Positions 26,471 to 35,673 of a DNA stretch of 61,334 nucleotides are shown here, in pieces. Location of the stretch: the NCBI GenBank assembly GCA_017459635.1, contig JAFUCO010000065.1, positions 1 through 61,334 on the forward strand, given 5' to 3'. The notes beneath the pieces were generated by a model. The model ran no database searches and was not told where the DNA came from. It saw only the letters and a list, made by a program, of their open reading frames with translations. Position numbers and translations under genes: made by a program. This DNA is from Blautia sp. GTDB lineage: Bacteria > Bacillota > Clostridia > Lachnospirales > Lachnospiraceae. The number at the start of each line of letters is the position of its first letter. The stretch's first letter is position 1.

Positions 26471-27570
26471 TTTGGAGGCTCTTCTGCCAGATTTTCGGCT
26501 TTTTGAAACTCTTTTTGGTGGAGGATGTTCATTTTTTCTTCGAGTTCCTGGCGGTAGGCTTCTTCTCTTTCGGCGCGGATTCTTTCTTTTATTGCTGCTT
26601 TTTCGGATTCGAGTTCTTCTTCTGAGTAGTCCTGTCGGCTGTTTTCTCTGCGCTGTTCTATTCTTTCCTGCATGCCTGAATCCTGATAGAATCTTTCTTC
26701 GCCTTCTCGGCGTATCTCCTCGCGTTTTCTGGCAAGGGATGATCTAACCAGACCCTGAAGGCCGAAAAATACTATAAAGGCCAGCGACAGCACCAGGGAG
26801 AGTCCGATCTTTGTACCAGGGATCAGAAGTCTGTCTGTTCTCAGCCATTCACAGGCAAATCTTATCACTCCGTAGGCGGTCATGTAGCGGAAATACAGCT
26901 GTCCGTCATATTTCCTGTGGCGGCTTCCTGTGAGAAGCCAGAAAAACAGGATGAGGCACAAAACGCTCTCAATGAAAAATACCGGTGTCACCTGGATGAA
27001 TGAAATGCCCCCTGCATCGACAAGGTTCTCACGCATCAGGCTGGTCACCTCTTCTGAACGGACATCGGCTATCGGTATCTGCATTGCCCAGAACCAGTCT
27101 GTGTATTCGCCGAAGGAGGAACGGTTAAAATAGTCCCCCCAGCGTCCTATCGCCTGGGCAACAGCAGCTCCTGTCACCAGCACATCAGCAGTTTCAAGAA
27201 AGGATCCTCTGGTGAGGAGGCAGTAAAGATGCACGAGTATGACTGCTCCGATGATCGTTCCAAAGACAGACATGCCTCCTTCACGGAGAGAGAGCATTTT
27301 TACAAGATCACCGTCGTATGAGCTGTAATTACAGAATATATAGAGTGCACGGCCTCCTGCTGTCCCTCCGATAAACGCTGCTATAACAGCACCAAGTATT
27401 CTGTTGACATTTTTTCCCTGACGGCCGGCATGTATCCATATCGTCAGGAGTCCAACGAGCAACCCCAGCGCTATCATGGCCCCGTACATCGTAAACTCCA
27501 TATTCAGGATACGGAATGCGCGCGGAACACCTTCTATATAAAAATGCAGGTTGGGAAATCTGATAATCAT
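26443..27570 (-). CDS. lgt: prolipoprotein diacylglyceryl transferase Lgt, extended C-terminus
   Basis: 375 residues, about 90 more than usual. Seven membrane helices; start IRFPNLHFYIEGVP, family motifs GGRALYI, VAQAIGRWGDYFNRSSFG (the Lgt signature HGGL-type region is GGMSVFG here) and ACEWLRTD. Transfers diacylglycerol to the lipobox cysteine of prelipoproteins. From about residue 285 a highly charged cytoplasmic segment predicts a long coiled helix (RKREEIRREGEERF, EKAAIKERIRAEREEAYR). The very last residues KTGDGSVS come from the palindromic repeat. Confidence 0.95.
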   Translation of the reverse strand: MIIRFPNLHFYIEGVPRAFRILNMEFTMYGAMIALGLLVGLLTIWIHAGRQGKNVNRILGAVIAAFIGGTAGGRALYIFCNYSSYDGDLVKMLSLREGGMSVFGTIIGAVILVHLYCLLTRGSFLETADVLVTGAAVAQAIGRWGDYFNRSSFGEYTDWFWAMQIPIADVRSEEVTSLMRENLVDAGGISFIQVTPVFFIESVLCLILFFWLLTGSRHRKYDGQLYFRYMTAYGVIRFACEWLRTDRLLIPGTKIGLSLVLSLAFIVFFGLQGLVRSSLARKREEIRREGEERFYQDSGMQERIEQRRENSRQDYSEEELESEKAAIKERIRAEREEAYRQELEEKMNILHQKEFQKAENLAEEPPNKTGDGSVS

Positions 27571-27638
27571 TGTTATGTCCTTATACGATGAGGCGAGCCA
27601 GGATCACATCGCGATCCTGATCCTCTTTGTCTTATTCC

Positions 27639-28736
27639 TTACACATTGAATCGGAACAGGATTACGTCGCCATCCTGTACCACATAGTCTTTTCCTTCCA
27701 TTCTGACGAGGCCTTTTTCTCTTGCACCTGCGTAGGAGCCGCAGTCCAGAAGATCCCTGTAGTTTACGACCTCGGCTTTTATGAAGCCGCGCTCGAAGTC
27801 GGTATGGATCTTTCCGGCTGCCTGCGGAGCTTTTGTGCCGATGCGGATAGTCCAGGCTCTTGTTTCATCCTCGCCGGAGGTCAGAAAACTCATGAGTCCG
27901 AGCAGCCTGTAGCTTGCAGTTACAAGCTTGTTCAGGCCGGGTTCAGCAAGGCCCAGGTCTTCGAGGAACATCTTTTTTTCTTCCTCATCCAGTTCGGCTA
28001 TCTCCTGTTCGATCTGGGCACAGATGACGAACATCTCGCTTCCCTGCTCGTCCGCAAACTTCTTCACCTGCGCGACATAAGGATTGGACGCGCCGTCATC
28101 GGCAAGGTCATCCTCCGAGACATTTGCGGCATAGATCACCGGTTTACCGGTAAGAAGGTTGTAGGTCTGCAGGAATTCAGCCTCGTCGTCATTCGCTGGT
28201 TCGAATGTGATGGCCATTTTTCCATCTTCGAGGTGGGCTTTGATCTTCTGCAGAAGCTCCTGCTCCTTTGCAGCGTTCTTGTCCATCCTCGCCGTCTTTC
28301 CGACTTTGGCTATACGGCGTTCCAGTATCTCAAGGTCCGAGAAGATCAGCTCCAGATTTATGGTCTCGATATCTCTCAGGGGATCGATGGAGCCGTCAAC
28401 GTGGATAACGTTTGAGTCTTCAAAGCAGCGCACGACGTGTACGATGGCATCCACCTCACGGATATTGGCCAGAAACTGGTTGCCGAGTCCTTCACCTTTT
28501 GAAGCTCCCTTTACAAGGCCGGCAATATCAACAAATTCGATCACAGCGGGTGTTACCTTTTTGGAATGGTAAAAATCACCCAGCAGCTTAAGCCTCTCAT
28601 CCGGCACGGTAACGATACCGACATTGGGATCGATGGTGCAGAAAGGATAATTTGCGGATTCTGCCCCGGCGCTTGTCAGTGAGTTGAAAAGTGTACTCTT
28701 CCCTACATTTGGAAGTCCTACTATACCTAATTTCAT
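27639..28736 (-). CDS. ychF: redox-regulated ATPase YchF
   Basis: 365 residues from [18 protein letters not shown] (ATG 28736), preceded by AAGGAG; a longer frame to 28817 adds non-homologous sequence. Obg-related P-loop protein with [22 protein letters not shown] and the C-terminal TGS domain ([19 protein letters not shown]). It lacks the NKxD guanine motif, as expected for an ATP-preferring YchF. Confidence 0.96.
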   Translation of the reverse strand: MKLGIVGLPNVGKSTLFNSLTSAGAESANYPFCTIDPNVGIVTVPDERLKLLGDFYHSKKVTPAVIEFVDIAGLVKGASKGEGLGNQFLANIREVDAIVHVVRCFEDSNVIHVDGSIDPLRDIETINLELIFSDLEILERRIAKVGKTARMDKNAAKEQELLQKIKAHLEDGKMAITFEPANDDEAEFLQTYNLLTGKPVIYAANVSEDDLADDGASNPYVAQVKKFADEQGSEMFVICAQIEQEIAELDEEEKKMFLEDLGLAEPGLNKLVTASYRLLGLMSFLTSGEDETRAWTIRIGTKAPQAAGKIHTDFERGFIKAEVVNYRDLLDCGSYAGAREKGLVRMEGKDYVVQDGDVILFRFNV

Positions 28737-28935
28737 TTCTGTCTGTATCTCCTTAAGTACCCAAATTTCAACCGGGCCTGTAATTCCCGGAAGTTCAAAT
28801 AAAGCCCATTGCAACAAGTATTATAGCAAACAGGTCATGATTTCACAATATGATAAAAAAGAAAATCCAGGGCGGTGAACAAGAGGGAGCTGCTATTCAC
28901 GGCCGTCAGGCTGGCGGCTGGCTGTGAACAGTAAC

Positions 28936-28988
28936 CACAGGGACGGTTCTCTGTGCTGGATTCTTCAGCACAGAGAACCGTCCCTGTG
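28936..28988. repeat. dispersed palindromic element (REP-like), copy 4, variant
   Basis: CACAGGGACGGTTCTCTGTG.. mirrored by ..CACAGAGAACCGTCCCTGTG with centre CTGGATTCTTCAG. Outer bases changed from GACAGGGG to CACAGGG on both arms, so compensatory change keeps the stem. The adjacent GTTCAC contains the stop codon of the membrane protein gene at 28990. Confidence 0.9.
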
Positions 28989-28989
28989 T

Positions 28990-29760
28990 TCACCTGTCCG
29001 GTTTTTTCAGTATTCGTTTTTCGTGTTCTTTTGTTTCGATCAGGATTATTTTCCATAGCCGGCTCAGCTGTTTTTTATGGGAGCACAGCTTTTCATTACA
29101 GTTTTTGCAGGCGAGGTACTGGTTCGTGTTTTCGGAAAACCTTTCAGGATATCTCCAGACTGTTATCTCCCACCTTATAAGCAGTATTACTGACATGAAC
29201 AGTAATGACCAGGTATACTTGCCCGGGATGAAAAACAGGGGTGTAAACATCATTGCGTAATCCCAGTTATAGATGCGGCAGGCGCTGCAGCATTTGTTCT
29301 TCAGGAACCAGGACTGGAACGGGCAGAAGAACAGGATACATATGATATCACATACGGAGTATGCCAGGCTGACCAGGAGCAGTATGCCCTGATCTATGAT
29401 ATTCATCTGGTACAGTGCACCTATCCCTGCGTTCAGCAGGATCCATATAAGGACAACCATTATCGTCGCATTGTTGTCATGAACCCTGATGTCTTTTTTC
29501 CCGCTGGGTATATAATTGCGGGCGAACTGTTTCTGGGAACCGTTGCACTCTATCTTTGAAGGTATCATTCTCATGATCATCTCAAAGATAAACACTACCC
29601 AGACTATTGCCAGGATGATCTCCGTGTTTCCTATGTCCGACTGCTGAAGAGACAGAGTTTTCCCGTTGATCCTGTCACTTATGTACAGGATCAGAGTACC
29701 GATAAACAGAAAGCCTCTGTATATCAGTCTTATGTAATGAAATACCAGTACTTTTGTCAT
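28990..29760 (-). CDS. unknown polytopic membrane protein with Cys clusters
   Basis: 256 residues with about six hydrophobic helices. Not recognised by name. Two cysteine groups look like metal sites on the cytoplasmic side: KNKCCSACRIYNWD near residue 160 and CKNCNEKLC near 222, plus CPFQSW between helices. GAGG precedes the ATG. The stop codon falls in the edge of the palindromic repeat. No partner gene is evident (ychF upstream in position, GDPD on the other side, both minus strand). Confidence 0.7.
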   Translation of the reverse strand: MTKVLVFHYIRLIYRGFLFIGTLILYISDRINGKTLSLQQSDIGNTEIILAIVWVVFIFEMIMRMIPSKIECNGSQKQFARNYIPSGKKDIRVHDNNATIMVVLIWILLNAGIGALYQMNIIDQGILLLVSLAYSVCDIICILFFCPFQSWFLKNKCCSACRIYNWDYAMMFTPLFFIPGKYTWSLLFMSVILLIRWEITVWRYPERFSENTNQYLACKNCNEKLCSHKKQLSRLWKIILIETKEHEKRILKKPDR

Positions 29761-29896
29761 CTGAACAACCTCAAAACACTATAATGACTATTTCCGTTCT
29801 CTCTATGACAGGCGCACATGTGGACACAGCTGAATATAGCAAAAAATCCTTCCACGTGTTCCTCATCTGCAGCGCAAATGAACAACGGGCCGATGT

Positions 29897-30979
29897 TTAA
29901 TTCATTAAGCTCAGCGCAGTTTCCGGCATGTCGGTCACTATTACATCAGGTGACAGTGCAATTACCTTTTTAAGATCGGTCTCAGTATCGGGCGTCCAGG
30001 TCATTACGCTGATGTTCTCTGCATGCATTGACTCTATTAATTCTTCTGTAAGAGTGTTGTAATGGCAGTTGACATAGTCTACGGGAAAGTCCAGGCTTTT
30101 TACATATCCGATTACATCTGCCTCTTTCTCTGCCAGTATCTCAAATTCAGGGTAGGTTGTTCCCGGCGGTACAACGGCGGCCACACTGTGTATCAGCTCC
30201 AGCAGTGCATCGTCAGGGTCATCTCCTCTGACACCGAAATTTTTCATGATCTTGAAGAACATTTCAGGCAGATTCTTTAGATCTTCTGCCTCGTAATCCT
30301 CAAGAGGCTTGTCTTTTGGAAGGCACATCGACAGATTCAGCATACGGATGACCGTGAGGTCAGGTATGGTAATGATTCCGATTCTGATATCCGGAGCATA
30401 TTCCTTCACTTCACTCAGGATATCGCTGTCAAAAGATGTCACCAGGATGTGGTCGGAAAAGCCGGACTGTATTATTGTATCTGCTGCCAGCTTTACATAT
30501 GCAGACAGATCTGCAGATATACTGTCCTCTTCTGCCCTTTCCGGTTTAAGCTCAAGATTCAGGATCCCGATGTCCATCTCTTTCGCTTCTTCGATGCATT
30601 CCTCCAGTGTGAGTATCTTTTCACCCGCATACTCAGGACCGAACCAGGAGCCAAAGTCAAGAGCTTTCAGTTCGTCCAGCGTCATTTCAGATATCAGTCC
30701 CGTGCCGTTGCTTGTGTTGTCAACAGAATCGTCGTGGTGGATCACCAGATGACCGTCTTTTGTCATGCGGACATCTGTCTCGAAGCCATCGGCGCCTGAT
30801 TCTATAACTTTTCTGAATGCAGAGAGCGTGTTTTCGGGGGCCGGCGACTCAGTTGTGCCGCCGTGCGCCTGGATAAGAATGTCATGCCCGGATTCACTTC
30901 CGGCCGCAGCCTGCTGTGAGAACAGCAGGGCAATCGAAAGCGAAAAAGCATAAGCCTGTTTTAACGGTATATGTTTCAT
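29897..30979 (-). CDS. secreted glycerophosphodiester phosphodiesterase-like protein
   Basis: 360 residues from ATG at 30979, which begins a signal peptide (MKHIPLKQAYAFSLSIALLF ... AAAG). The GDPD TIM-barrel fold is clear: QAHGGTTESPAPENTLSAF, GADGFETDVRMTKDGHLVIHHD and NLELKPE. In most GDPDs the first motif is AHRG; here Arg is Gly, while the metal-binding Glu/Asp (FETDV) and the second His (HHD) are kept. It may act on lipid head groups or teichoic acid, but activity is uncertain. The frame continues upstream to 31126 through an apparent repeat; the ribosome binding site is weak. Confidence 0.85.
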   Translation of the reverse strand: MKHIPLKQAYAFSLSIALLFSQQAAAGSESGHDILIQAHGGTTESPAPENTLSAFRKVIESGADGFETDVRMTKDGHLVIHHDDSVDNTSNGTGLISEMTLDELKALDFGSWFGPEYAGEKILTLEECIEEAKEMDIGILNLELKPERAEEDSISADLSAYVKLAADTIIQSGFSDHILVTSFDSDILSEVKEYAPDIRIGIITIPDLTVIRMLNLSMCLPKDKPLEDYEAEDLKNLPEMFFKIMKNFGVRGDDPDDALLELIHSVAAVVPPGTTYPEFEILAEKEADVIGYVKSLDFPVDYVNCHYNTLTEELIESMHAENISVMTWTPDTETDLKKVIALSPDVIVTDMPETALSLMN

Positions 30980-31029
30980 GATCAAGTAAGTGTTCCTGTT
31001 CTTATAATTGTTATTCTGTAACTGTTCAA

Positions 31030-31118
31030 AACAGCCCGAAGCACTTGCTGCTAAGCTGCTGTGTGCCGGTAGCACACGTTTAGCAACGACCGAAGCGGAG
31101 CGTAGACCCGTACGAAAA
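31030..31118. other. structured intergenic sequence, possible dispersed repeat
   Basis: Nested inverted repeats between thiN and the GDPD gene: GTGTGC CGGTA GCACAC inside TGCTGCTAA ... TTTAGCA. Next to it is GACCGAAGCGGAGCGTAGAC. No other copy is seen in this window; its look (GC-rich, hairpin, intergenic) suggests a repeat or structured RNA. Confidence 0.35.
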
Positions 31119-31128
31119 TATATCAACA

Positions 31129-31172
31129 GGCAAAAAAACCATCGCTGAAGTCGATTTACATGGATTTTTGCC
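31129..31172 (-). terminator. terminator after thiN
   Basis: GGCAAAAATCCAT pairs with ATGGTTTTTTTGCC across a 17-base loop on the minus strand; the U-run is inside the right arm. Eight bases after the thiN stop. Confidence 0.8.
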
Positions 31173-31180
31173 CGTAATGG

Positions 31181-31864
31181 TCAGTCCCGGGTTATCATCA
31201 CCGCAAGGATGCCTGACCGGAAGCTGAGCCTTGCTTCTTCTTCGATTATCTCGTTGCTCACTGTAAGGCTGGCATCGTATATGCTAAGATCCCGCCCTTG
31301 AAGCGGATACCTGAACCCTGTGAGGGTAAGCTCCGAAACAGTGCCGCCAAGGGGGAAGAACGAGATGTAACTCCCCTCATAGTCGGATTTCCGGAATGTC
31401 TCCTCATTTTCCGCAAGAAAGATAGTATTGTGAGGGTCTTCTATTACTGCTTTTACTCCCTCTTTTGCTGCCGCGGCAAGAAGTCCAAGGTTGGCCATCA
31501 CATGGTCAAGCCTGGTCCCGGTACAGCCGAGCAGAAGGCAGCTTCTGACTCCACGTTGCCTGCATTCAAGAAGCGCCGCGTGAGTATCCGAGACATCCTT
31601 TTCAGGCTTCAGGCGGATAAAACCGGTTTCAGGCTTCATGGTTCTTAAGGCTTCTTTGAACAGTTCTTCCGGCATGCTGTCAAAGTCACCTATCGCAATG
31701 GCAGGCTTTAAGCCCTTCCGCATAAAAAAACAAAGCCCGCGATCCGCAGCGATCGGGATAGCGGGCTTTCCTTCATCATTATATCGGTTTCTCAGCAGCT
31801 TTTCCATCACAAACTCATCGTCGATATTCCCACCGCTTACGATGACCGCATCGAAGAGTTGCAT
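31181..31864 (-). CDS. thiN: thiamine diphosphokinase
   Basis: 227 residues. Transfers pyrophosphate from ATP to thiamine. Catalytic-domain motifs IPIAADRGLCFFMRKGLKP and AIGDFDSMP, then EKDVSDTHAALLECR and GCTGTRLDHVMANLGLL; the C-terminal part is the thiamine-binding beta domain. AAAGGAG lies before ATG. It is the last gene of the priA-to-thiN cluster, followed by a terminator. Confidence 0.95.
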   Translation of the reverse strand: MQLFDAVIVSGGNIDDEFVMEKLLRNRYNDEGKPAIPIAADRGLCFFMRKGLKPAIAIGDFDSMPEELFKEALRTMKPETGFIRLKPEKDVSDTHAALLECRQRGVRSCLLLGCTGTRLDHVMANLGLLAAAAKEGVKAVIEDPHNTIFLAENEETFRKSDYEGSYISFFPLGGTVSELTLTGFRYPLQGRDLSIYDASLTVSNEIIEEEARLSFRSGILAVMITRD

Positions 31865-31906
31865 AATTATCTCCTTTTACAGTTATCAGAGCCCCGTTCT
31901 AAGCCT

Positions 31907-32575
31907 TTATAAAGCACTCTCCGCATCTGCCATCAGTTTTCTCAGATGGCAGGCGTTTTCTTTCAGATCGCCTTTAAATACGGATGAGCCGGCAACCAGA
32001 TAATCTGCTCCGGCTTTGATAACGGTCTCTACAGTATCATCATTTATGCCTCCGTCCACCTGTACGTGAATGTCGGCTCCTTCTTCTTTTTCAATTTCAC
32101 GGACGCGCCTTATCTTCTCTGTGCAGGCGTCAATATAAGCCTGGCCGCCGAACCCCGGCTCCACAGTCATGACCAGCACCATGCTTACGTCACGGATGTA
32201 CGGACGCACTTCATCTGCGGGAGTGGCCGGCTTTATTGATATGCCCGCCTCACACCCGGTTTCATGAATTGCCTGTAATGTCTCAGCAACGCTGCTGCAG
32301 GCTTCAAGATGTATGGTAATCGAATCGGCTCCGCAGGAAGCGAACTCCTTAATATACCTTATTGGCTCCCTTACCATCAGATGCACGTCGAAAAACAGGC
32401 CTGATTCTTTGCGTATCGACCTGATGACCGGCATGCCAAAGGATATGGACGGAACAAAATCGCCATCCATCACGTCAATGTGAAGGATTTTTATCCCCTC
32501 ATTTTCAAGAAGGTGTATCTGTTCCCCAAGACGATTAAAATCGGCTGACAGAATTGACGGACATAATTCACTCAT
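31907..32575 (-). CDS. rpe: ribulose-phosphate 3-epimerase
   Basis: 222 residues, TIM barrel of the pentose phosphate pathway interconverting ribulose-5-P and xylulose-5-P. Motifs: LSADFNRLGEQI, HIDVMDGDFVPSISFG, FDVHLMV, VEPGFGGQAYI and DGGINDDTVETVIKAGAD. 42 bp before thiN. Confidence 0.97.
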   Translation of the reverse strand: MSELCPSILSADFNRLGEQIHLLENEGIKILHIDVMDGDFVPSISFGMPVIRSIRKESGLFFDVHLMVREPIRYIKEFASCGADSITIHLEACSSVAETLQAIHETGCEAGISIKPATPADEVRPYIRDVSMVLVMTVEPGFGGQAYIDACTEKIRRVREIEKEEGADIHVQVDGGINDDTVETVIKAGADYLVAGSSVFKGDLKENACHLRKLMADAESAL

Positions 32576-32673
32576 ATCATTTCCTCCGTGAATTTCTGAA
32601 AACTCCCATCTGTATATAAAATCACATCAGAAACAGCCGGATCAGAGTGGCCGCAGAGGCTGCTGATGCAGTT

Positions 32674-33558
32674 TTAAAACCTGTGCCTTTCGGCTTCTTT
32701 AAGCTCCTCGTGCAGGAGCACATAGCTTTCGTAACGCGAGGAGCTTATCTTTCCGTCTTTAACTGCTTCTGTTACGCCGCAGCCGGGCTCGGACCTGTGA
32801 CGGCAGCCCTGGAACCGGCAGTTTTTTTCATATTCCCGGAACTCCGGAAAACAGCGCCATAGTTCCTCTTCACCCATCTCAGGGAGAAAAAGCGAGGAGA
32901 ACCCCGGGGTGTCAACAAGAAACGTCTCATGGTTTACAGGTATTATCTGTGCATGTCTCGTAGTATGCCGGCCTCTTCCAAGCTTCTTGCTTATCTCGCC
33001 CGTTTCCATCCTTATATCACTCTGCAGTGAATTGGCTATAGATGATTTGCCGGCTCCGGACGGGCCCGCAACGACAGTAGTCTTCCCTGACAATGCTGAC
33101 ATAACACAGTCAATACCCTCCCCGGTCAATGTACTGCTCATTATCACCGGACATCCCGTGCCTTTATATATATCCTTCAGCTCATTCTTTCTGTTTTCAC
33201 TTATCAGATCGGACTTGTTGAAGCATATTACTGAAGGGAGCTTCTGATATTCCATCATTACCAGGAACCGGTCCAGGAGAACCAGGTTCGGCTCGGGATC
33301 CGCTGCCGCAAAGATAACAATGGCCTGATCAACGTTGGATACGGCCGGCCTTATGAGCTCACTGCTTCTTGGCAGGATCTCATCAAGGCTCCCCTCCATA
33401 TCCTTTGTGTCAGTGACCGTCATGACTACAGAGTCACCGACCAGAGGCTTGTATTTATCCTTCCTGAATATCCCCCTGGCACGGCACGCGTAGGTACATC
33501 CGTCTTCGGCATACACGTAATAAAATCCGGCAATACCTTTGATTATTTTTCCCCGCAT
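32674..33558 (-). CDS. rsgA: ribosome small subunit-dependent GTPase RsgA
   Basis: 294 residues. Circularly permuted GTPase for late 30S maturation: N-terminal OB fold, then NKSDL (G4), GPSGAGKSSIANSL (G1), GRHTTRH and DTPGF (G3), and a C-terminal zinc knuckle CRFQGCRHRSEPGC. The start codon is three bases from the prkC stop, so translation is probably coupled. Confidence 0.97.
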   Translation of the reverse strand: MRGKIIKGIAGFYYVYAEDGCTYACRARGIFRKDKYKPLVGDSVVMTVTDTKDMEGSLDEILPRSSELIRPAVSNVDQAIVIFAAADPEPNLVLLDRFLVMMEYQKLPSVICFNKSDLISENRKNELKDIYKGTGCPVIMSSTLTGEGIDCVMSALSGKTTVVAGPSGAGKSSIANSLQSDIRMETGEISKKLGRGRHTTRHAQIIPVNHETFLVDTPGFSSLFLPEMGEEELWRCFPEFREYEKNCRFQGCRHRSEPGCGVTEAVKDGKISSSRYESYVLLHEELKEAERHRF

Positions 33559-33561
33559 CTG

Positions 33562-35673
33562 TCAGTCGACCCTCGAGAAGGTGATGGTATACTGCCCTTT
33601 GGCCTGATAGCTGCCATCGATCATCTCGTATATCATGACTTTACCCTCTTCAACGCCGGGTATGCCGGTAAGGTCAAGCTGATAAGGGAATTCAAGGACT
33701 GTTCCCTCTGTGATAGTAGTAACGGTCTGCACTCCGCCTGACTCCTGTATAAGCTCGAGCTTTATCTCACCGCCCTGGAAGTCATCCGGGGTGTTGAGTA
33801 TATTGTTGCTCTTCCAGGTGCCTTCGGCTGCTGCTTCTGCTGCCGGAACTGCTTCCTCTTCTTTGCTTATGGTGATAGTCACGGACTGGTCAGGATCGAC
33901 AGCTTCGCCTGCTTCCACGCTCTGAGACATAACTTCGCCTCCCTGAACGTCACTGTTTTCAACCTCGATAATATTGATATCGGTAAACTTTCCAAGTACA
34001 GTCAGCGCATCATCCTTCATAAGGCCGACCACCTCGGGCATCTCGGCAGAAGTGCCGAAATCAAGGCCGCGGCTCACAGTGATGGCAACCGTATCACCAG
34101 GCTGTACCGAAGTCCTGGCTTCCGGAGAGGTGCTGATGATATATCCCGGTTCAACGGCCGGGTTGCCGTACTCATCTGCTTCAACATATTCTTTGGTCGT
34201 TGTAACGATTATACCCGTATCCTCAAGCTCATGCTGCAGCTGGATGGCGCTTATGTTCGTATAATCCGGAATCTCGAAGGAATTGCCTTTGCTCAGGAAA
34301 TACCTGAGCGTAGTGTTTTCCTCCACCTCCGAGCCGGCTGCAGGCTCTGTATGGCTGATCATGCCCTGCGGCTGTTCAGACGTTTCCTCGCCCACGTATT
34401 TTACGCCAATGTTAAGCGTGCTCACGGCTTCACGAGCCTCGCTCTCTGTCATTCCGACAAGATCCGGAACTATGATCTGCGAAGCCGCTGTCTGTACCGG
34501 TGCTTCCGTAACTACGGCCTCCTGCCTTACGGAAGTATCATCTTCGTTAAAAAGGCCTGCCTGCCTGATGACATATATGATCACCGCGATAAGCGCGGCT
34601 GCGCCAAGGCACAGAAGGATTATCGGGACTATACGTGTTTTGCTTCTTCTCTTTTTCTTCTTTTTCTTCGGAGGCTTCCCGGTTTCCGTGTCCTCCTCAA
34701 CATGCTCGTCCTCAACAGTCTCAGATTCTGTGTTTTCAGGATCGTCCACCTGTTTTTTGTTCGAGGACTGTTTGATCTTGTCAAGCTCCTTGTCAGTGAT
34801 CACCCGTGTGCCGGCAGAAGTATCCACTGAATTTATCTTTACAAAATCCCCCTGCGGGTCGATAAGCGAACGCTTCAGATCCGCAATTACCTCCTCCATC
34901 CTGCTGTAACGGCGGTCCACGCTCTTCTGAGTGCATTTATAGATTATCTGCTCCAGGCTTTTCGGAAGGTCAGCCGCATATTCGCTCGGAGGAACCATTT
35001 CCTCCTGCAGGTGCTTAATGGCGATGGAAACAGTAGTATCACCGTCGTAGGGAACCCTGCCTGTCACCATCTCGTATATTGTGATGCCCAGTGAATAGAT
35101 GTCGCTCTTTTCATCACTGTAGCCGCCGCGCACCTGTTCCGGTGAGCTGTAATGGACGGACCCCATTACATTGGAGCTTATAGTATTGCTTGAAGCCGCA
35201 CGGGCTATGCCGAAATCAGTTACCTTCACCTTTCCGTCAGTGGAGATGATGATATTCTGCGGTTTGACATCACGGTGGACGATCTTGTGGTTGTGGGCTG
35301 CCTCGAGGCCCATTGAGACCTGTATGGCGATGCTTGTAGCCTCTTTTACAGACAGTTTGCCCTTCTTCGCTATGTACTCCTTGAGGGTTATGCCTTCAAT
35401 AAGCTCCATCACTATGTAATAGACGCCCTCTTCGTCCCCTACGTCAAAAACATTGACGATGTTCGGATGAGTCAGTCCCGCAGCTGCCTGGGCTTCACTT
35501 TTGAATTTCCTTATAAATGTCCTGTCCTCGCGGAATTCCGGTTTCAGGACCTTGAAGGCGACAAACCTGTTAAGCTTGTGATCCTTGGCCTTGTAAACAT
35601 CAGCCATTCCGCCTGTACCGATCTTTGACAGAATTTCATATCTTTCAGCTATGATAGTTCCTGTATTCAGCAT
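33562..35673 (-). CDS. prkC: PASTA-domain Ser/Thr protein kinase PrkC
   Basis: 703 residues. Kinase domain 1-270 with glycine loop IGTGGMADVYKA, catalytic HRDVKPQNI and DFGIARA; a basic cytoplasmic linker (KKKKKKRRSK); one membrane helix (VPIILLCLGAAALIAVIIYV); three PASTA domains starting IVPDLVGMT, FEIPDYTNIS and EMPEVVGLM that sense muropeptides; and about 95 further residues with a beta-rich C-terminal domain ending TITFSRVD, which many PrkC proteins lack. It overlaps its phosphatase gene by 7 bp. Confidence 0.97.
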   Translation of the reverse strand: MLNTGTIIAERYEILSKIGTGGMADVYKAKDHKLNRFVAFKVLKPEFREDRTFIRKFKSEAQAAAGLTHPNIVNVFDVGDEEGVYYIVMELIEGITLKEYIAKKGKLSVKEATSIAIQVSMGLEAAHNHKIVHRDVKPQNIIISTDGKVKVTDFGIARAASSNTISSNVMGSVHYSSPEQVRGGYSDEKSDIYSLGITIYEMVTGRVPYDGDTTVSIAIKHLQEEMVPPSEYAADLPKSLEQIIYKCTQKSVDRRYSRMEEVIADLKRSLIDPQGDFVKINSVDTSAGTRVITDKELDKIKQSSNKKQVDDPENTESETVEDEHVEEDTETGKPPKKKKKKRRSKTRIVPIILLCLGAAALIAVIIYVIRQAGLFNEDDTSVRQEAVVTEAPVQTAASQIIVPDLVGMTESEAREAVSTLNIGVKYVGEETSEQPQGMISHTEPAAGSEVEENTTLRYFLSKGNSFEIPDYTNISAIQLQHELEDTGIIVTTTKEYVEADEYGNPAVEPGYIISTSPEARTSVQPGDTVAITVSRGLDFGTSAEMPEVVGLMKDDALTVLGKFTDINIIEVENSDVQGGEVMSQSVEAGEAVDPDQSVTITISKEEEAVPAAEAAAEGTWKSNNILNTPDDFQGGEIKLELIQESGGVQTVTTITEGTVLEFPYQLDLTGIPGVEEGKVMIYEMIDGSYQAKGQYTITFSRVD

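Noticed and set aside
27600-27620. CAGGATC/GATCCTG hairpin between lgt and ychF as a terminator
   Set aside because: No U-run on either strand and only seven base pairs.
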